DNA of 64,000 nt from Lamellibrachia satsuma (Eukaryota > Annelida > Polychaeta > Sabellida > Siboglinidae): positions 5,231,501 to 5,295,500 of the forward strand of contig BSQZ01000006.1 of the NCBI GenBank assembly GCA_033239005.1, in the 5' to 3' direction. Each line of letters starts with the position of its first letter. Positions within the stretch are counted from its first letter, which is position 1. The translations under genes were made by a program, and so were the position numbers. The notes beneath the pieces were generated by a model, which had not been told where the DNA came from, did not search any database, and saw only the letters and a program-made list of their open reading frames with translations. Below, piece by piece: positions 13,101 through 28,100 of this stretch.

Positions 13101-16100
13101 ACATGTTACAACATTATTTTTAAAAGGCTAAATATTTATAATAATTATTTTTCATTTATATCCAGCATTTAAATGTGAACAGAGATTTGTCTATAATTGT
13201 AACTTTTTGGAATTATTTTGTTGTTGTAACTGTTATATACTCATGTAGAAAAGTTTGAGTGAATATTGAAATACATTCTTGTCACTGTGATGCTTCAAGT
13301 GATATTGTCTATCTGCAGTCATCTCCGGATGTGCAGTACACCAAGAAGGGTTGGCTGGTGAAGCAAGGAGTGACAGACAAGGTGAGTTTCCTGCAGTGGC
13401 ATACCACACCAGATTCGCCCTTGTCAGTTGTTCTTACCTTACAACCGCCGTGTGCCAAACCAAGCTTCATTAAACCAAATATTGAATTTTTTTCGCAGTA
13501 TTAATGTACTTTCACATAATAAACAGAAATTATCTTGTTACTTGTTGTGTAGCATAAATATAGGCAACGGAAACTGCTTAAGTGAAAGTTGTTACTATTG
13601 TGATAGTGGTAAAACTATTGCCATGGAAACTGTAAACAAAAGTGACAGAGAGAGCATTTATTTGCAATTTCATAAATGTACAACATTAAAAGGTGTAAAA
13701 TAAAGTTTTATTTGAAATGTTAATTCATGTATAAACTAGTGGACAAACAGGATGGCCACAAACAAATTGGCCAATCAATAGCAACCAAGCCTGATCTCAA
13801 TAGGACTCTATTTAGTTTAGATTTAATTTCTTTTTCCTATTTTTGTTGTTTTTATCATTATGGGTCAGATAAAGGACTTCTTGAATGTTTCCTGGCAGGA
13901 TTGGACGAAACACTGGTTTGTACTGAACTCAAACTTTCTGCGATATTACCACGACTCCGCATCGGAAGGCAGCCATCAACTAGATGGTGTCATTGACTTG
14001 TCATCCATCTACAGAATAACAGAGGTTAATGTCTCGAGAAACTACGGCTTCAAACTCGAGGTAAATGACCCTTGTTATTTCTTTTAATTATCAGTTCTTC
14101 GGGTATTCTTGCAAACTAAATTTGTTGTAAATTGTAAATCATTATTCAAAAAGTATTGTAAACAAATTACTTCATTTATGAATACATTCTTAATCTCATT
14201 CTGTAATTAGTTAAACACATTATGCATTATAAAAAAATGACTGTATCTTATCAGTCACATGTAATTATAATGCTGGCATTCTCGTTTTATTCATTACTTT
14301 GTGCTTGTTCAGATTGCACTTGTTGTCACATAGGCTTTTATTGCAGCATCTCTGCATCTATTTAAATTTCTCCATTTCAACATTTTCAACAATATTATAT
14401 AATATATATATATATATATATCTTTCATGTTAATTTGACTAATTGTTTATTATATGTCCATGTCTACATTTTAATACAAATAGTACTGAGTTGACAGAAT
14501 AACTAACAGCAATAGTATGTAACATGTTAACTTGTTGTATTTGTTGAGCTGCATAGGTGTAATAATCTGGCAGAAATACATATAAGTTTAAGTAAATAAA
14601 GTAGTTTAGCTACTAAAGAATAGGAAGGTTGTCGTGCAAAGTAGTTTACATGTGCAGTTTCTGTATAGTCCACGTATTTAGTTATAGCAAAGCTACATCC
14701 ATGTAACTGAAGGAATTATGCATTGACAGACCCAACATGGTGACATTGTACTGTCAGCGATGACGTCAGGTATCCGCACGAAGTGGATACAGGCACTGCA
14801 GGCATGTCTACAGAGCTGCATTGCTGCGACATCATCTGCCACCTCCAGTCTGGCGTCGTCTCCTCGCTCCTCCCTGGTAGATGTGCGTAGGGGGAGTGGG
14901 AACAGCGCTGCAAGCAGCGGCCGTCAAGTGTCATCCCTGGTGGATGGTGTCACCACCACGAGACATGCCAGCAGCCCATCATTGTTGATGCATCCGATGC
15001 GCACCACGAAGTCCTTGACGGACTCGTCTCGGGCGAGCAGCAACAGCTCGGACCGGACAAACTTTACGTGCACGTGGCCGTACAAGAAGGTAGACGGCAG
15101 CACTCAGGTGAGGAGCGACTCCAGTTATCTTGATGACGAGGATGGTCCAAAGGAAGAGGAAGACCAGCCGGAGAGTGTCCCGAGGAACGTCCGATCAACC
15201 CACCGGCGTTCCACCGTTGAGTCCCTGCTGCATCCGGGCAAGTTTGAATCCCGGACGGCATCGTCGGAACTGTCCAGCGACGACACAGGCACCGACACTG
15301 CATCCATCAGTAAGCGGAGGGTTGTGCGGTCACACCCCAGGGATCACCGAAGCAAGTCCCTTGGAGTGCCACCGACGAGGGAAACTCTGGAGATTGCTAA
15401 GGGGAATGTGAGGAGCGGGAAGGACACAGGGAGGAGCTCTAAGGATGTCGGGAGAACCAACAAGGAAGCAGCCAGGAGGAAGAACAGCGGGGAGTCGACA
15501 TCTAAGACGACGCTGCACCCGTACCGTGCACCAAGTGCCAAAGTCAAAGAGAAGTCAAGGTCAAAGTCACCACGCACAAAATCGCCGCCGCCAGAGGCAA
15601 GAAAGAAGGAAGGGAAAGTGAAAAGGAAAGAGGTGGGTGGAAGGAAGGAGGAAGTTTGCACATGCACAACATTTACCGATGTACAAGCTTTGCGATCTTT
15701 GTATATATCTCTAGTCAGAAGCCAGTTGGAGTACTGCAACGTACTTCTATTGTCAGAATTTAACAAGTTAAAAAATTTTTTATTAAATATCTCTGTTACA
15801 AATCAAAAATACAGTACTTCACTGACAATTATCCTGCGCTTTGCCATCATTTTTTTACTCTCATCTAGATTTGTCCTATCTGGTAGGAAATAACCAATAT
15901 CATTATCCTTCAAGATCTCTACGAAACTACACTCCTTTTAGAATTTCCAACAGCAGAATCAACATTAGGAAATACTCAGTTTTAAATAGATCTATGACTA
16001 CTTTCAACACATTGTATTTAACTGATCCCACTTGTGATATATTTATAGGAGCCAGTACCTTTAGATCTGAAATTCAAAAACATTTCTATATATATAATGC

Positions 16101-19100
16101 AAATGTCTTAGCCTGCTATGTTAGTAATGTCGATAGTGTGTGGTTTTATACCCTCATTATACTTATTGTTCTTACTGATTTCATTGTTTATGGTTTTTTT
16201 ATTTTGTTATCAGTCCAGTTACTGAATAAAATACAATAAAAAATACAGTACACTAGAGTCATTCTGCACAGGTGTCAGTTTTCTAAACCATGTTCTGCCA
16301 TAAATCCTTAACACAAAATGTATGCTCAAATTTGGCCACTCTGTATTAGGAAAATATGTTTAGACATAGCCTCAGGTGAATAGAGTAAAAAGCCAAACCG
16401 GAATTCCAAACTTCGGTAGCAGGGTACCAATTATATAGCTATGTCAACTGGAGATAATGAAGTCTGTGTTGCAGGGTGACTTGACAGCCAGACCAATCAG
16501 AAGCACTGAAGGAGCCTTGGTTGAACTTCTTGAGAATCAGGTACAACGCACTAATACATTCTTTTCAACTTATTCTCTAGTTTTTGTAGGGTACATTGAT
16601 CCTGTGATAAAGGTAGTATGCAAGTCATGTTGATGAATGTACAATAGAAGTTTTGTAGAAATCAGGTGGACATACAATTACGGTTGTGCAAACGTTGGCT
16701 GAACCTACAACAGAGGTTATATTGTAGTCTTGTGGACTTACAATGGAAGTTTTTAAAAAATAACTGGACCTAATAACAGAGGTTATATTGTAGTCAGGTG
16801 GGTATACAATGGAGGTTGTACAAAAACTAACTGGACCTAATAACAGAGGTTATATTGTAGTCAGGTGGGTATACAATGGAGGTTGTACAAAAAATAACTG
16901 GACCTAATAACAGAGGTTATATTGTAGTCAGGTGGGTATACAATGGAGGTTGTACAAAAAATAACTGGACCTAATAACAGAGGTTATATTGTAGTCAGGT
17001 GGGTATACAATGGAGGTTGTACAAAAAATAACTGGACCTAATAACAGAGGTTATAATGTAGTCAGATGAGCAGGGTTGTTTGATTTAAATCATTTGATTT
17101 AAATCATTGATTTAAATCACTCCAAAAAATCATTGATTTGTGATTTTTTTTACTTCCGGTTGTTTTAATCACTGATTTATATGATTTTAACACAAATAAT
17201 TGTTTACAAGCATCGAGATCAACAAAATTTTGTATGTTTTTTAATACAAAACACAAAGTGCGCACACTTGTGTGGCTGTATTGTCACCAGATAGCCTGAT
17301 AGTCAAATATTTTATAACGTTGTGTATGTTTGAGCTATTCCCTTTCTGAATGCAGAGAAGCCACACAAACTTGTATTCCAGAGGAAGTATCTTTTCAACA
17401 CAGAAGCCCTGAGTTAAAGTCCACTTATACCTTGTGCTAGTTGTTACCAATTCAGTATGTTGACTAAGTTGTTTAATACTGTACCAGTTTGTATTCTGGT
17501 TAGAGACCCTTACAGTACACAGAGCCCTGGACAGGTGATAATCCACCCTCACAGCAAACAATAATTACCACTGCTACAGCCTCAGACACACAGCATGCTT
17601 TCCTTTCCTAGACAGATTATGCAACTACAGGGGGGGGAGGCCTTGTGGACATTGTCTAATGTCTTTATATAAGCAGATATCATGTATCCTCAGTTAAGAC
17701 AAGAACCCAAATCGATTTGAATAGAACATGTTTGAAAGAGTTTACAAATTTAAACATCTATATAAATATATATATACAAGATTTAAAAAAAATCTAATAA
17801 ATCCAATTTTTTTTTTAAATCATGATTTTTTTACAACCCTGCAGATGGGCATACAATGGAGGTTATACAAAAGTCGGCTGGACCTATAACAAAGGTTTTA
17901 TTGTAAAAAGGTGGACATACAATTGAGGTTGTGCAGAAGTCGACTGGACCTATAACAGAGGTTATACTGTAGTCAGGTGGACATACAATTGAGGTTGTAC
18001 AAAAGTCAACTGGACCTGTAACAGAGATTATGTTGTAGTCAGGTGGACATACAATTGAGGTTGTGCAAAAGTCGACTGGACCTATAACAGAGGTTATACT
18101 GTAGTCAGGTGGACATACAATTAAGGTTGTGCAACTGGACCTATAACGAAGGTTATATTGTAGTCAGGTGGACATACGATAGAGGTTGTGTGAGTCGCAT
18201 GGAAAGCATGATTATTGACGAACTAAAGCACACTTTACACAGCCGACAGTTGACGTTGTGATTGAGCCGTTCCACCGTGTGTTTACTACTTGTAGGTGGG
18301 AACTCTGAAGACGAATTTGGAGAAGGCGCAGACAGAGCTGTCTGAGGTGAAGCATACGAACACTGAGCTGAAGTCTCAACTGCACCTGGTGAAGCAGACT
18401 CACCACAGCTCCCTGCAAGACATGACGACCGCTGACCGCACGCAGTACCTCACACAGGTGCTCAGTCACACAGTCGCCGTCTCCTCTTGTCTCATTCAGG
18501 CGTACTTGTACATGTCTACTAGGTGTGCTTGCATGCAGATATGCATGCAAGCATCCATGTGTATGATTGTGTGTGCGCTTGTGTGTGCATGAGTGAATGA
18601 CACATGTTTGTGTGATACAGATGTGTGTGACATAGATAATCGTAAAATTTATCACGCATCTTTGGTTGCCACAATTACATAGAACAAATTTTCTGTGTTA
18701 ATTGAATCTGCGAATCATTTCCTTTTCACACTGTGCAATTGCTCTATATTATGTGCGTTTTTTATTTTGAACAAATCTACATCCAAGGAATGCTTGAGTT
18801 TGTGACTGTATCCAGTGTGTCACAGAATGTCTGATACTGCATTACCTTGCAGGCAACCGGGATCCATGATGATTTCTACCCGGGTTGTGTCGTGGAACCA
18901 CAGAAAATCTCAGAGTTTGCCAAACTACAGGTATGTGAGCTCGAGGAAGGGCTGAGGCATCAGGGAATGGGCTTTGTCTGTAAGGCTTCCTTGCTGCTGT
19001 GTTGGGATCATGGGGATGGCCCAGAAATCTGGGGCTCCATCTATGTAATTTCTTGGTTTACTGAATAAGTCTACTAAAATTGTTGGAAATTAGAGAGTAA

Positions 19101-22100
19101 TGTATTAGTTGATGTTTTTATCTAGTCACAACTTAATGTAGATAATTAAAAAAAATTCCACGGTTGTCATCAAGTTCCCATGGCTTTGACAATAGTATTC
19201 CAGGATGTTTTGTAATTAGTGTCAGTTGTTTTATTAAAGTAGCATATATAAAGTAGCATATTGAAGTAGATAAAGTAGCATATCTGAATGTATAAATTAT
19301 TTTGTCATGCAATATTCCAAAGTCATACACATACTGGTGGAAATATAAACGCTCTTCTGTAGACCAAAGAGAGACATTGATGTTACTTTCGGTTCCTTAT
19401 GCTTGTCAAACTGCATGATGCAGTCTCAGGTGGCTCCACCTTCTGCCAGTAGTGTGCATCACTTGATTGAGCGTGCAGTGTCCAGTGATGTACCACTATG
19501 GTATTACATTACACAAACATTATGACTCTCAATAGTTGTGCATGTTGTGTGTTACAGTCTATGTTATGCTCGTGAAACAAGTAATAGGCATTGCTGGTGG
19601 ACTTAAAGCTGTTAATACTTGCATGAATAACTCAAATATCTATGATATTTTATGCAACCCCAAAAAAAATCTGTGAACTTCACAATCATTCCTGTTCATG
19701 ATTCTTATATTTGATGCAGCCCAGTATAAAGTTGACTATGTTTTAATCATCCCTACTTATGATCTTTGTAAAATTTTATGCAGCTAAAAATTTAGTCACA
19801 CTTTAGAATTACTGCAGTTCATAGATTTAAATTGTTTCAATAAAGACACTACAACCCGGAATTTAGTTTAGAAAAATACAGTAATGAAATTTATAAGTTA
19901 ACAATTACAATTATTTTCCTGTTGTGGCCTTTGCAATGAAAATATTTGAACATACAAATTGATAAATTTGTCATCGTTTATATTTTACAAACGTGCATGC
20001 TATTCTTGTGTTCATCTGCATAACATGGGCCCCCGTCATGAGCCGTGCATGTGACCACACCCTCCTCTAGTGTGGCATGAAGTTGACGCATGACAATTTC
20101 AGGTCCAGACCCTCAAGCAGCAGCTGTGCGAGACACAAAACACCGCTAGGGGGCAGCAGAAGCAGATCGGTGACCTGCACCACAAACTTGACCTGGCGGC
20201 GGCGGCATTTGCCACCACCGAGGCCGAGCTAACGCAGACGGTGCGCAATTTGAAGGTGGAACGGGATGAGCTCCGGGCCGCAGCCGACGACTGGAGCAGC
20301 AAGGTGGAGCGACTGACAAAGGAGCTGACAGAACGAGATATGTTGTTGGAGAGCAAGGAACGGGAACTGCGAGATGTCTCATCGAAACTGCGCGAGGCGA
20401 AGGCATTGTTAGACTTGAAGAATGACAAGATAGAGAGCCTGGAGGGCGAGTTGCATGAACTGGGGGGAATGAAGGAAGAGCTGGAGTACAAGATTCACCA
20501 GCTGAACGACCTGGAGCATGAGCTTGCTATCACCAAACAGCATCTGCGCGAGCAGGATGACCAGATGCAGCGGGCCCAGCGCCAGTACCAGGCCACGCTG
20601 AAGGAACGCGAAAACGAGTTCTACACTGAGAAGGCAAAGATCCAGGAGCAGGTGGAGCAGCTCCGAAGTACGCTTACTCATCCCGACCTTGCGGACACGA
20701 CCTTGGAGGATTTGTTGAGTGACAAGGACGACACGATCGCTCAGCTTGAGGAGAAGTTGATCGAGGACAACGGCAAGGTGCAGGAGTTGTCGGACGAACT
20801 CACTCTAGAGATGGAGGATAATGATAAGATGAGGCAGGACTTGGATGCAGCCTTCGAGCAGCAGAATAAGGTCTCTGAGGAGTTGCAGAAGGAGAAGGCG
20901 GACAGGAGCAGGCTGGAGAAGCAGATAGAGGTGCTGAAGGCTGGAGATAAATGGAGAGAACCGGAGCTGGTGCTCCAGTACGATCAGCTGCAGTTAGAAC
21001 TAAGTGAAGCCCAGCAGGTGATTGACAGCTTACAGAAGGTGAATGATGGACTAAAGGCTGCAGTGGATGAGTTGACGACTTCCGTGGATGAGTTGAAGAA
21101 GAAGTACGAGGAAGAGATTGGGAAGAACAAGGAGTTGCAGGGGATGTTGGAGACATCGCAGAAGGCATCTGCGTCCAGCCTGCAGGAGCTCAGTCAACTG
21201 AAGGCGAACTACAACAATGTGCTCGGTGATTTGAAGAATGCAAACAGCCAGCTGGAGTCAGTGCAAGACCAGCTGGAAGAGAGTCGGATGTTGTCCACTG
21301 CAGAGCTCAGCAGCAAATCTGACAAGCTGACTCACACGCAGAAGCGGGTGGCAGACCTGCAGGTGCAACTGACCGAGACGCAGACAGAGTTGTCCATGCT
21401 GCAGTCGGTTGAAGCAGCGTCTCTGCACGTGGACACCGACACCGCCCTGCTCACAGAGGGTCTGCCGGAGGAGCTGAAGATGCGATACCACACGGCTGTG
21501 GGAGAGATCAAGAAGCTGAGGAAGAAGCTGAAAGACATCCAGATCAGCCGAGAGAAGCTCGAGTCGAACAACTACAGCCTGAAGCAGGAGTTGAAGAACA
21601 TGGAGATTGGCTATCAGGACCAGTTGAACCAGCTCAGTAACAAGGTTCATGACCTCACCACTAAGCTGTCAGTGGCTGAGCGGCGCGTGCATCGTCTTGA
21701 CCGCCGGTCAAGCCGCTACAACTCCATCGGGTCATCCTCCGAACCAGAGAGCGAGCACACAGCGCATTCGAGTCCATGTGGTAGTATTGTAACTCAGGCG
21801 AACATCCAGGAGGCACTTGCATCTATTCAGCAGGGCGTGCTGATGTCAATGGCGGAGAATTCGTCCACTTGTAGCAGTGTTGCCAGCTCAGTTGCTGCGG
21901 AGGCTATCTCTCAGCCAGCATCATCTAGTGGTGATGCTGAGAATCTTGTAGCGAAGATCACCGCCCTGCAGAGTGAGATTGCTGTGTCTGAAAGCAAAGT
22001 TCAGGAGCTCACCACAAAGTTGTTGCACCATCGGGAGTTGGAGGTTGAGATGTCTGTCCTGCAGCGGTCAGAGGCCACACTGAAGGTGCAGTCCCAGTTC

Positions 22101-25100
22101 CAGCAGGGACAGATCGAGGCACTGAAGCAGCAGTTGAACGAGCAGCCTCTGGAGGAGACTGCGGTGCAAGCACTGCAGTGCCATCTACAGGACACGGAGT
22201 CGAAGCTCACCTCGACGCAGGCCAACCTTGGGGTGTGTCGCCAGAAACTCTGTGGTGTCATTCAGGAACTCACGCAAGAGAACTCAGAGTTGGCGACTAC
22301 GGTGAAGAACAAACTGGAGGACATTGTAAGCGAAACAAAAACGGAGACATCCGATGTGTGCAGTGGTGATAACAGTGGCAATATGAAGCTGTTTGCTGAG
22401 AGACTAGCGCTAGAGGCAGCCATACTTGGTGAGATGGCACAGATGTCTGAGTCATGTGACCTACAGGGTCATGACTTTCAGGCTGTACAGAAGGCCAACT
22501 TACTCCTACTTAACTTGGAGCAGTGGCTTGCCGGGGGAACTTCACCCAAGTGTGGTGTAAAAAACACAGCAGATACGACACAGGGGGAGGCTATTCAGGT
22601 CTACTCTGCATTGTTAGCAGATAAAATAGTGCTACAGGACAAAATGGCACAACTGATTGCGAACATGGACATGAGTAGTGATGAATTGAACCAAACAAGT
22701 GCAAAAACTGAAACTGTGAAGACGGCGGCAAGACATGCATTGAGCAAGGCCGAGTTAGATCTGCAGCTCACGTCTTGTTCCTCTGCCTCAGTCCTTTCAC
22801 GAGCACTTGTGCAGAATGAGCTGCACACAGTCCTAACACAGCTGACTGACCAGCGAAACAGAACTTGTAGCGAGGAGAACAGACAGCAAACTGCAGAGAG
22901 ACTCTGGCAGTCAACTGTGCACGGGTTGATTGACCGCCAGGATATTATACTGAGTGCCATAGAGTTGTATCGCAGTGAAAAACTTGCAGAGATCGGGAAT
23001 CTGTTCCAGAAGAAGCACTCCAGAAGTGTAGATGATGCTGTGCCAGGGACAAGAAACGTCATGGCGATACAGGCATTTGACAGGGAATTACTGCAGGCTG
23101 AGTTTACTGCTATGTTCGAAAAGTTTGTTGATAGTTACTTGGCAGATAGGAGCTGTGTGGAGAAGACATTGCAGCAAGAGAGGGAACAGTTCATGTTAGA
23201 TCTGACGCGGCACTGCAAGCAATCAAATGACAAGGATCAGATTCCAGATGCTTCAGGTGTCACTGATAATGCTTCACTGGACGATGCCATTAACAGTGCC
23301 ATGATGCAGTTGGCTTCAGTGCTTGCTCAGAAAGTCACGGTTGCTGCACTAGTGTCAGGTGTGAGCACAGCGACACCTGGTCAACAGACAAACAGTGACA
23401 CGGCACTACCTACTTCACAGCAGCTTGTGTCTGAGCTAATGCAGACCTCACAGGTGAAGAGTCGTGCTGCTTCATATCTCCTCAACAATGGCACAGATGG
23501 CAGCACTGGTGCCCCACATGGTGACATCACAAAGCTGGCGGCACACCTGGCCGAGACAGACGCCCAGCTACTGCAGCACCGAGCACTGTGCGAGTCGTAC
23601 GCGGCCGCCGTATCCCAGGAGGCAGCGTGGCAGGCCGAACTGACCTATGTGACGACCAGACTGAACCAGCAGCACCAGGAAGAGCTGGAGCGGTTGACCT
23701 CGCAACTGACCATGACCAATGATTGTGATGATGAGATGCAGGAACTCCGCAGCACTCTGGAGGAGCGCACGCAGGAACTGCGGCAGAAGGAAGCAAGACT
23801 TGTGGATGAAGCCAAGGACATGCAGTGCCACCTGGCCAAGGCCCAGAACCAACTGGAGAAAACGGAGACGCGCTTCCGGCAAGAGATTGCTGCATTGAAG
23901 GATGGCTACGAGATCCGCATCAAGTCGCTGCAGCAGGACTTGCAGAGAGCCAACGATGACCGCAACCAACAGCAAGCAGAGAGCGATTCCAGTGCTGCCT
24001 CCCTGACCAAAGAACTAACCGCCACGCAAGCTCGTCTTGGGCAGTTGCAGCAGGAGCGTGAGCAGCTAAAGACAGAGAACGAAAGTGTCATTTGCTCACT
24101 GAAGGAAGACATTATCAAACTGAAGGAGCAGGTGAAGAGTTCTTGTTCGTCAGAGGATGGCTATGACCACAGTGAGAATCTGGAGACGGAGGTATCACGC
24201 CTGTGGAAGCTGCTTGAGGACGAGCGCCGGAGACACTCGGTAAGAACAGCTTGCTGCTTACCACAGGCTTGGGCAATCACTTTTTACTTACTTTTTTATC
24301 CTCTTCGTGCCCTTGTTAGTGTTTAAGGCCACCGGACAATCACTCATAGGTAGAAACTGAACTAGGTCCCCATATTGGTCTAATCCTCCACCACACCAGT
24401 CAACCATACTTGCTACACTCTATCATTTGGTGCTACAGTGTAACACTAAATGTTACAGTATAGTGTATTTGCTGTAATATTAAGTGTTACGTTGTATCAA
24501 ACATGTAATATTTAAGTGTTACAATGTTGAATACTTATTGTAACGTAAATGTTAGTGTAGTGTGCTTTCTGTAACATAAAATGTTACATGGTAGCCTACT
24601 TCTAGTGACATAAATGTTGTAACATCAAGTGTTACAATGTAGCTGTAATGTTAATCATTACAACATAGCGTACATACTGTAATTTTAATTGTTACAGTGT
24701 AGCATTTATACTGTAATAATAACTGTTGCATTGTAGCATGCATACTGTAATGTTAACTGTTACAGTGTAGCGTGCATACTGTAATGTTAATCATTATAGC
24801 ATAGCATACATGATGTAATGTTAATTGTTACAGTGCAGCATACTTGCTGTAATGTTAATCATTGTAGCATTAGTATACTTCCTATCTATTATATTCATGA
24901 TACACTCTCATTCAAATTAGAAAATAATGATTGTACCTTCGATGGCTTTAGACCTGCATTTCTCCGATGTGGCATGAACAGCCTAACTGCATGCAGCCTG
25001 CACGGTTTCTTCCTTCTTGGTGGATGCTCAGGCAATTTAACACTATCCAACCATTTACTTAAGCATTCTGTTTGATTTGTAGAGTTAATTTATGTTTTAA

Positions 25101-28100
25101 TCCTGCCTGTTACATAACAAATTGCATCTTAATTATTAATATTACTTACATAAGATTTACAAGATTCTATCTATTTCAGAGCAATGACACTGTATTTCAC
25201 AATTGGCTTCTCTCAAAAGGAGGTTAATTTCAGATTGAGGATAGTGAATTATGTGGAGGTTCCGTACTTCAGAATGAGGCTGTGACATTTCAGAAAGAGG
25301 TTGAACAGCTGAGAGAGAGGCTGACTAGCTCGTCGGAAGATTCGACTCAGACTCGGTACACAAGCAAAGTTCAGGAGATGCAGGACCAGATCCAACTCAT
25401 GCAGGTCAGTGACAGAGATGGACTAATAATAATTGTGTGTAATCGTCAATAACGTGTCAGTGATCATACTCAATTACATTGTAAGTAATCATAAGTAAGT
25501 AACCATAGTCATACTGAGTTACATTGCCAGAGTAATCATAATAATGATTACAGTCACTATCACAAATTTCTTGTGTATATTTCTGTTGCCCAGGTGCTAA
25601 CTACAATGCAAGTAGGTTTTTCTCCTCATTTTATATGTACTGCATATACAGTGATTGTATCTGAATATTATGTTTGAATTTGTCTTGAATAACATTGGTA
25701 ACAATAATAGCCCATCACAAAATTATCTTACTATATATTCTTTATGTACAGGCAGGATGGAAACAGTGATCTGTTGCATGAACACCCAATGATCTGTTGT
25801 GTGAATCTGCACTAAACTGTTGTCAACACCCAGTGATCTGTTGTGTGAACATGCTATCATCTGTTACATGAACACCCAGTGATCTGCTGCTTTGGCACAC
25901 TATTATCTGTTATTTTTGTATCCCAGGTTGACTATGAACAGGAGCTGGAGCTGATGAGATCAGCTCACCATCGAGAGCTGGTCCACAGCAAAGAAGAAAT
26001 GATGCAGCTATTGGCTGCGGCCGAGGAGAAAAGTCTGAGAGTGGACGAGGACAGCATCCGCAAGAAATACGTCAAAGAAATCGAACGGATTAAGGTACGG
26101 AAGATATACAAGGACATGGTAGCACTGTTGAAGTAATCTGTGACATCAAGGGGTAAATAACAGTTAACAAGATTGCTATGTTAAGTAGGACATTCCATTT
26201 GGACAAGGAGGTCATTGGGTTATCGAGAATCCGCAGTCTGTGTATGCGGGGTCTGCCCAGTTCCAATAATACCTAGGAGTTCCGCTATGAAAGATAAGCC
26301 AACCTCCCAAATCCCACCTGTTTGTTGGTCCAAACCTCCTACCATTTTGGGAGATCACCTCCCAACGTGCCCACATCCCACCAATTGTTGAGGATCACCT
26401 CCCAACATGCCCACATCCCACCAATTGTTGAGGATCACCTCCCATCATGCCCACATCCCACCAATCGTTGAGGATCACCTCCTACCTCCCAACATGCCCA
26501 CATCCCACCAATTGTTGAGGATCTCCTCCCACCTCCCAACATGCCCACATCCCACCAATTGTTGAGGATCATCTCCCACCTCCCAACATGCCCACATCAC
26601 ACCAATTGTTGAGGATCACCTCCCACCTCCCAACATGCCCACATTCCACCAATTGTTGAGGATCACCTCCCACCTCCCAACATGCCGACATCCCACCAAT
26701 TGTTGAGGATCACCTCCCAACATGCCCATATCCCACCAATTGTTGAGGATCACCTCCCACTTCCTGCCACACCCCTCACTACTTACCTGCTGTCAGACTA
26801 TGTTGGTTACTATTATATAATGTTGTGGTCGTCTCAACAGCAGATGTACGATAAGGGGTTTGCTTCGATGGAGAAGTCCCACCACAAGGTGATGATGGAG
26901 ATGCGTAAGGCCCACAAGAGAGAGCTGGATGCCTTGAGACAGGAGAAGGACCAATTACTCAATGAGGAGACCAAAGCCACACAGTCAGGTAAGCTTTGTC
27001 TCTCACTGATAACAACTTTACACACTGCGTGATTGTTTCATTGCCAGTGTGTGTATATCTTTTTTGAAATTCTCATCTACTGTGACAAATACACAAATCC
27101 TTATGTACCATATTGTATTAGCATGATAGGTGTACTGGTTGGGGGTTAACCATAGATAAGTAATACACTTCTGTTCACTCCCTTTCCAACACACTACTGC
27201 TTATAATATGTTAATTCCACATATGGATATGATACATTCTATTCTTATTATTATTATTATTATGGAATTTGAACTGATCGTTGGAAATGAAATATTGATT
27301 GATTGATTGATTGATTTATAGAAATATGGTATAATATGGTTAATCTGTTATCTGTTAAGTAATGTCAGCCTGATGTGACAAACTTACTAAATGCATGTTT
27401 GCATTAGTGTGGTGGATATATATTGCTATGTCTATGTGCAAATGAAATATTTATCTGCAAAATGCATTATATCTGATTTTGTTGTTTTAAGATAAATCAT
27501 GTTTTCTATTACATGTAGTTAAATGATAGCTAGGAAGCTCATTACTTCATCAGTCAATAGCATGGCATATGACATGTATTGCTGCAAAGCACTTCCACCA
27601 CTATCAACTAGATGGCGGCATCACAAAACTAGTCTTAGCTCAGTTTACATCATTTACATGATTTACACAGCACAAGTCATATATCTTTGTTTGTGTGTTT
27701 CTGGGTCAAAGATATTATTTGAATTTGTCTGCAGCACTGGAGTCGATGCGGAATGCCCATGAGGCAGAGCTGCAGGCAGAAAGAAACAAGTTCCTTGACA
27801 TGATTGCAAAGACATACTCTCAGGCAGATGTGGAAGCCCTGCAACACCAACATGAGTCAGTTGTTTACTTTCTTCATATGTCAGCAGGCTGGGATAGATT
27901 GGCTTCCAGAAAATCAAGTACTCGCATGTTCATAATCAAGTGGAAAATAGTAAAATGGTGGTTGGATAATAAATAAAAATAGAAATTGTTAGTGTTAGTA
28001 ATACTACTGCAGGTAAATTTAGTTATTAATATTGATTCTTGTTTCGAGTATGGCGATTTATTGATGTTAAATAGACTGGAATGTGTTCTTCCTTATTCTG

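Noticed and set aside
15633..15893. Extension of the MPRIP exon to the stop at 15893
   Set aside because: The extension reads as a decayed LINE RT and the next exons align in phase from the donor at 15633.
16475..18200. CRISPR-like array from the 67-bp repeats
   Set aside because: Direct tandem repeats without unique spacers in a eukaryotic intron.
20099..24118. Minus-strand frames of 60-153 aa opposite the giant MPRIP exon
   Set aside because: Shadows of the coiled-coil codon pattern; no homology and no splice logic.
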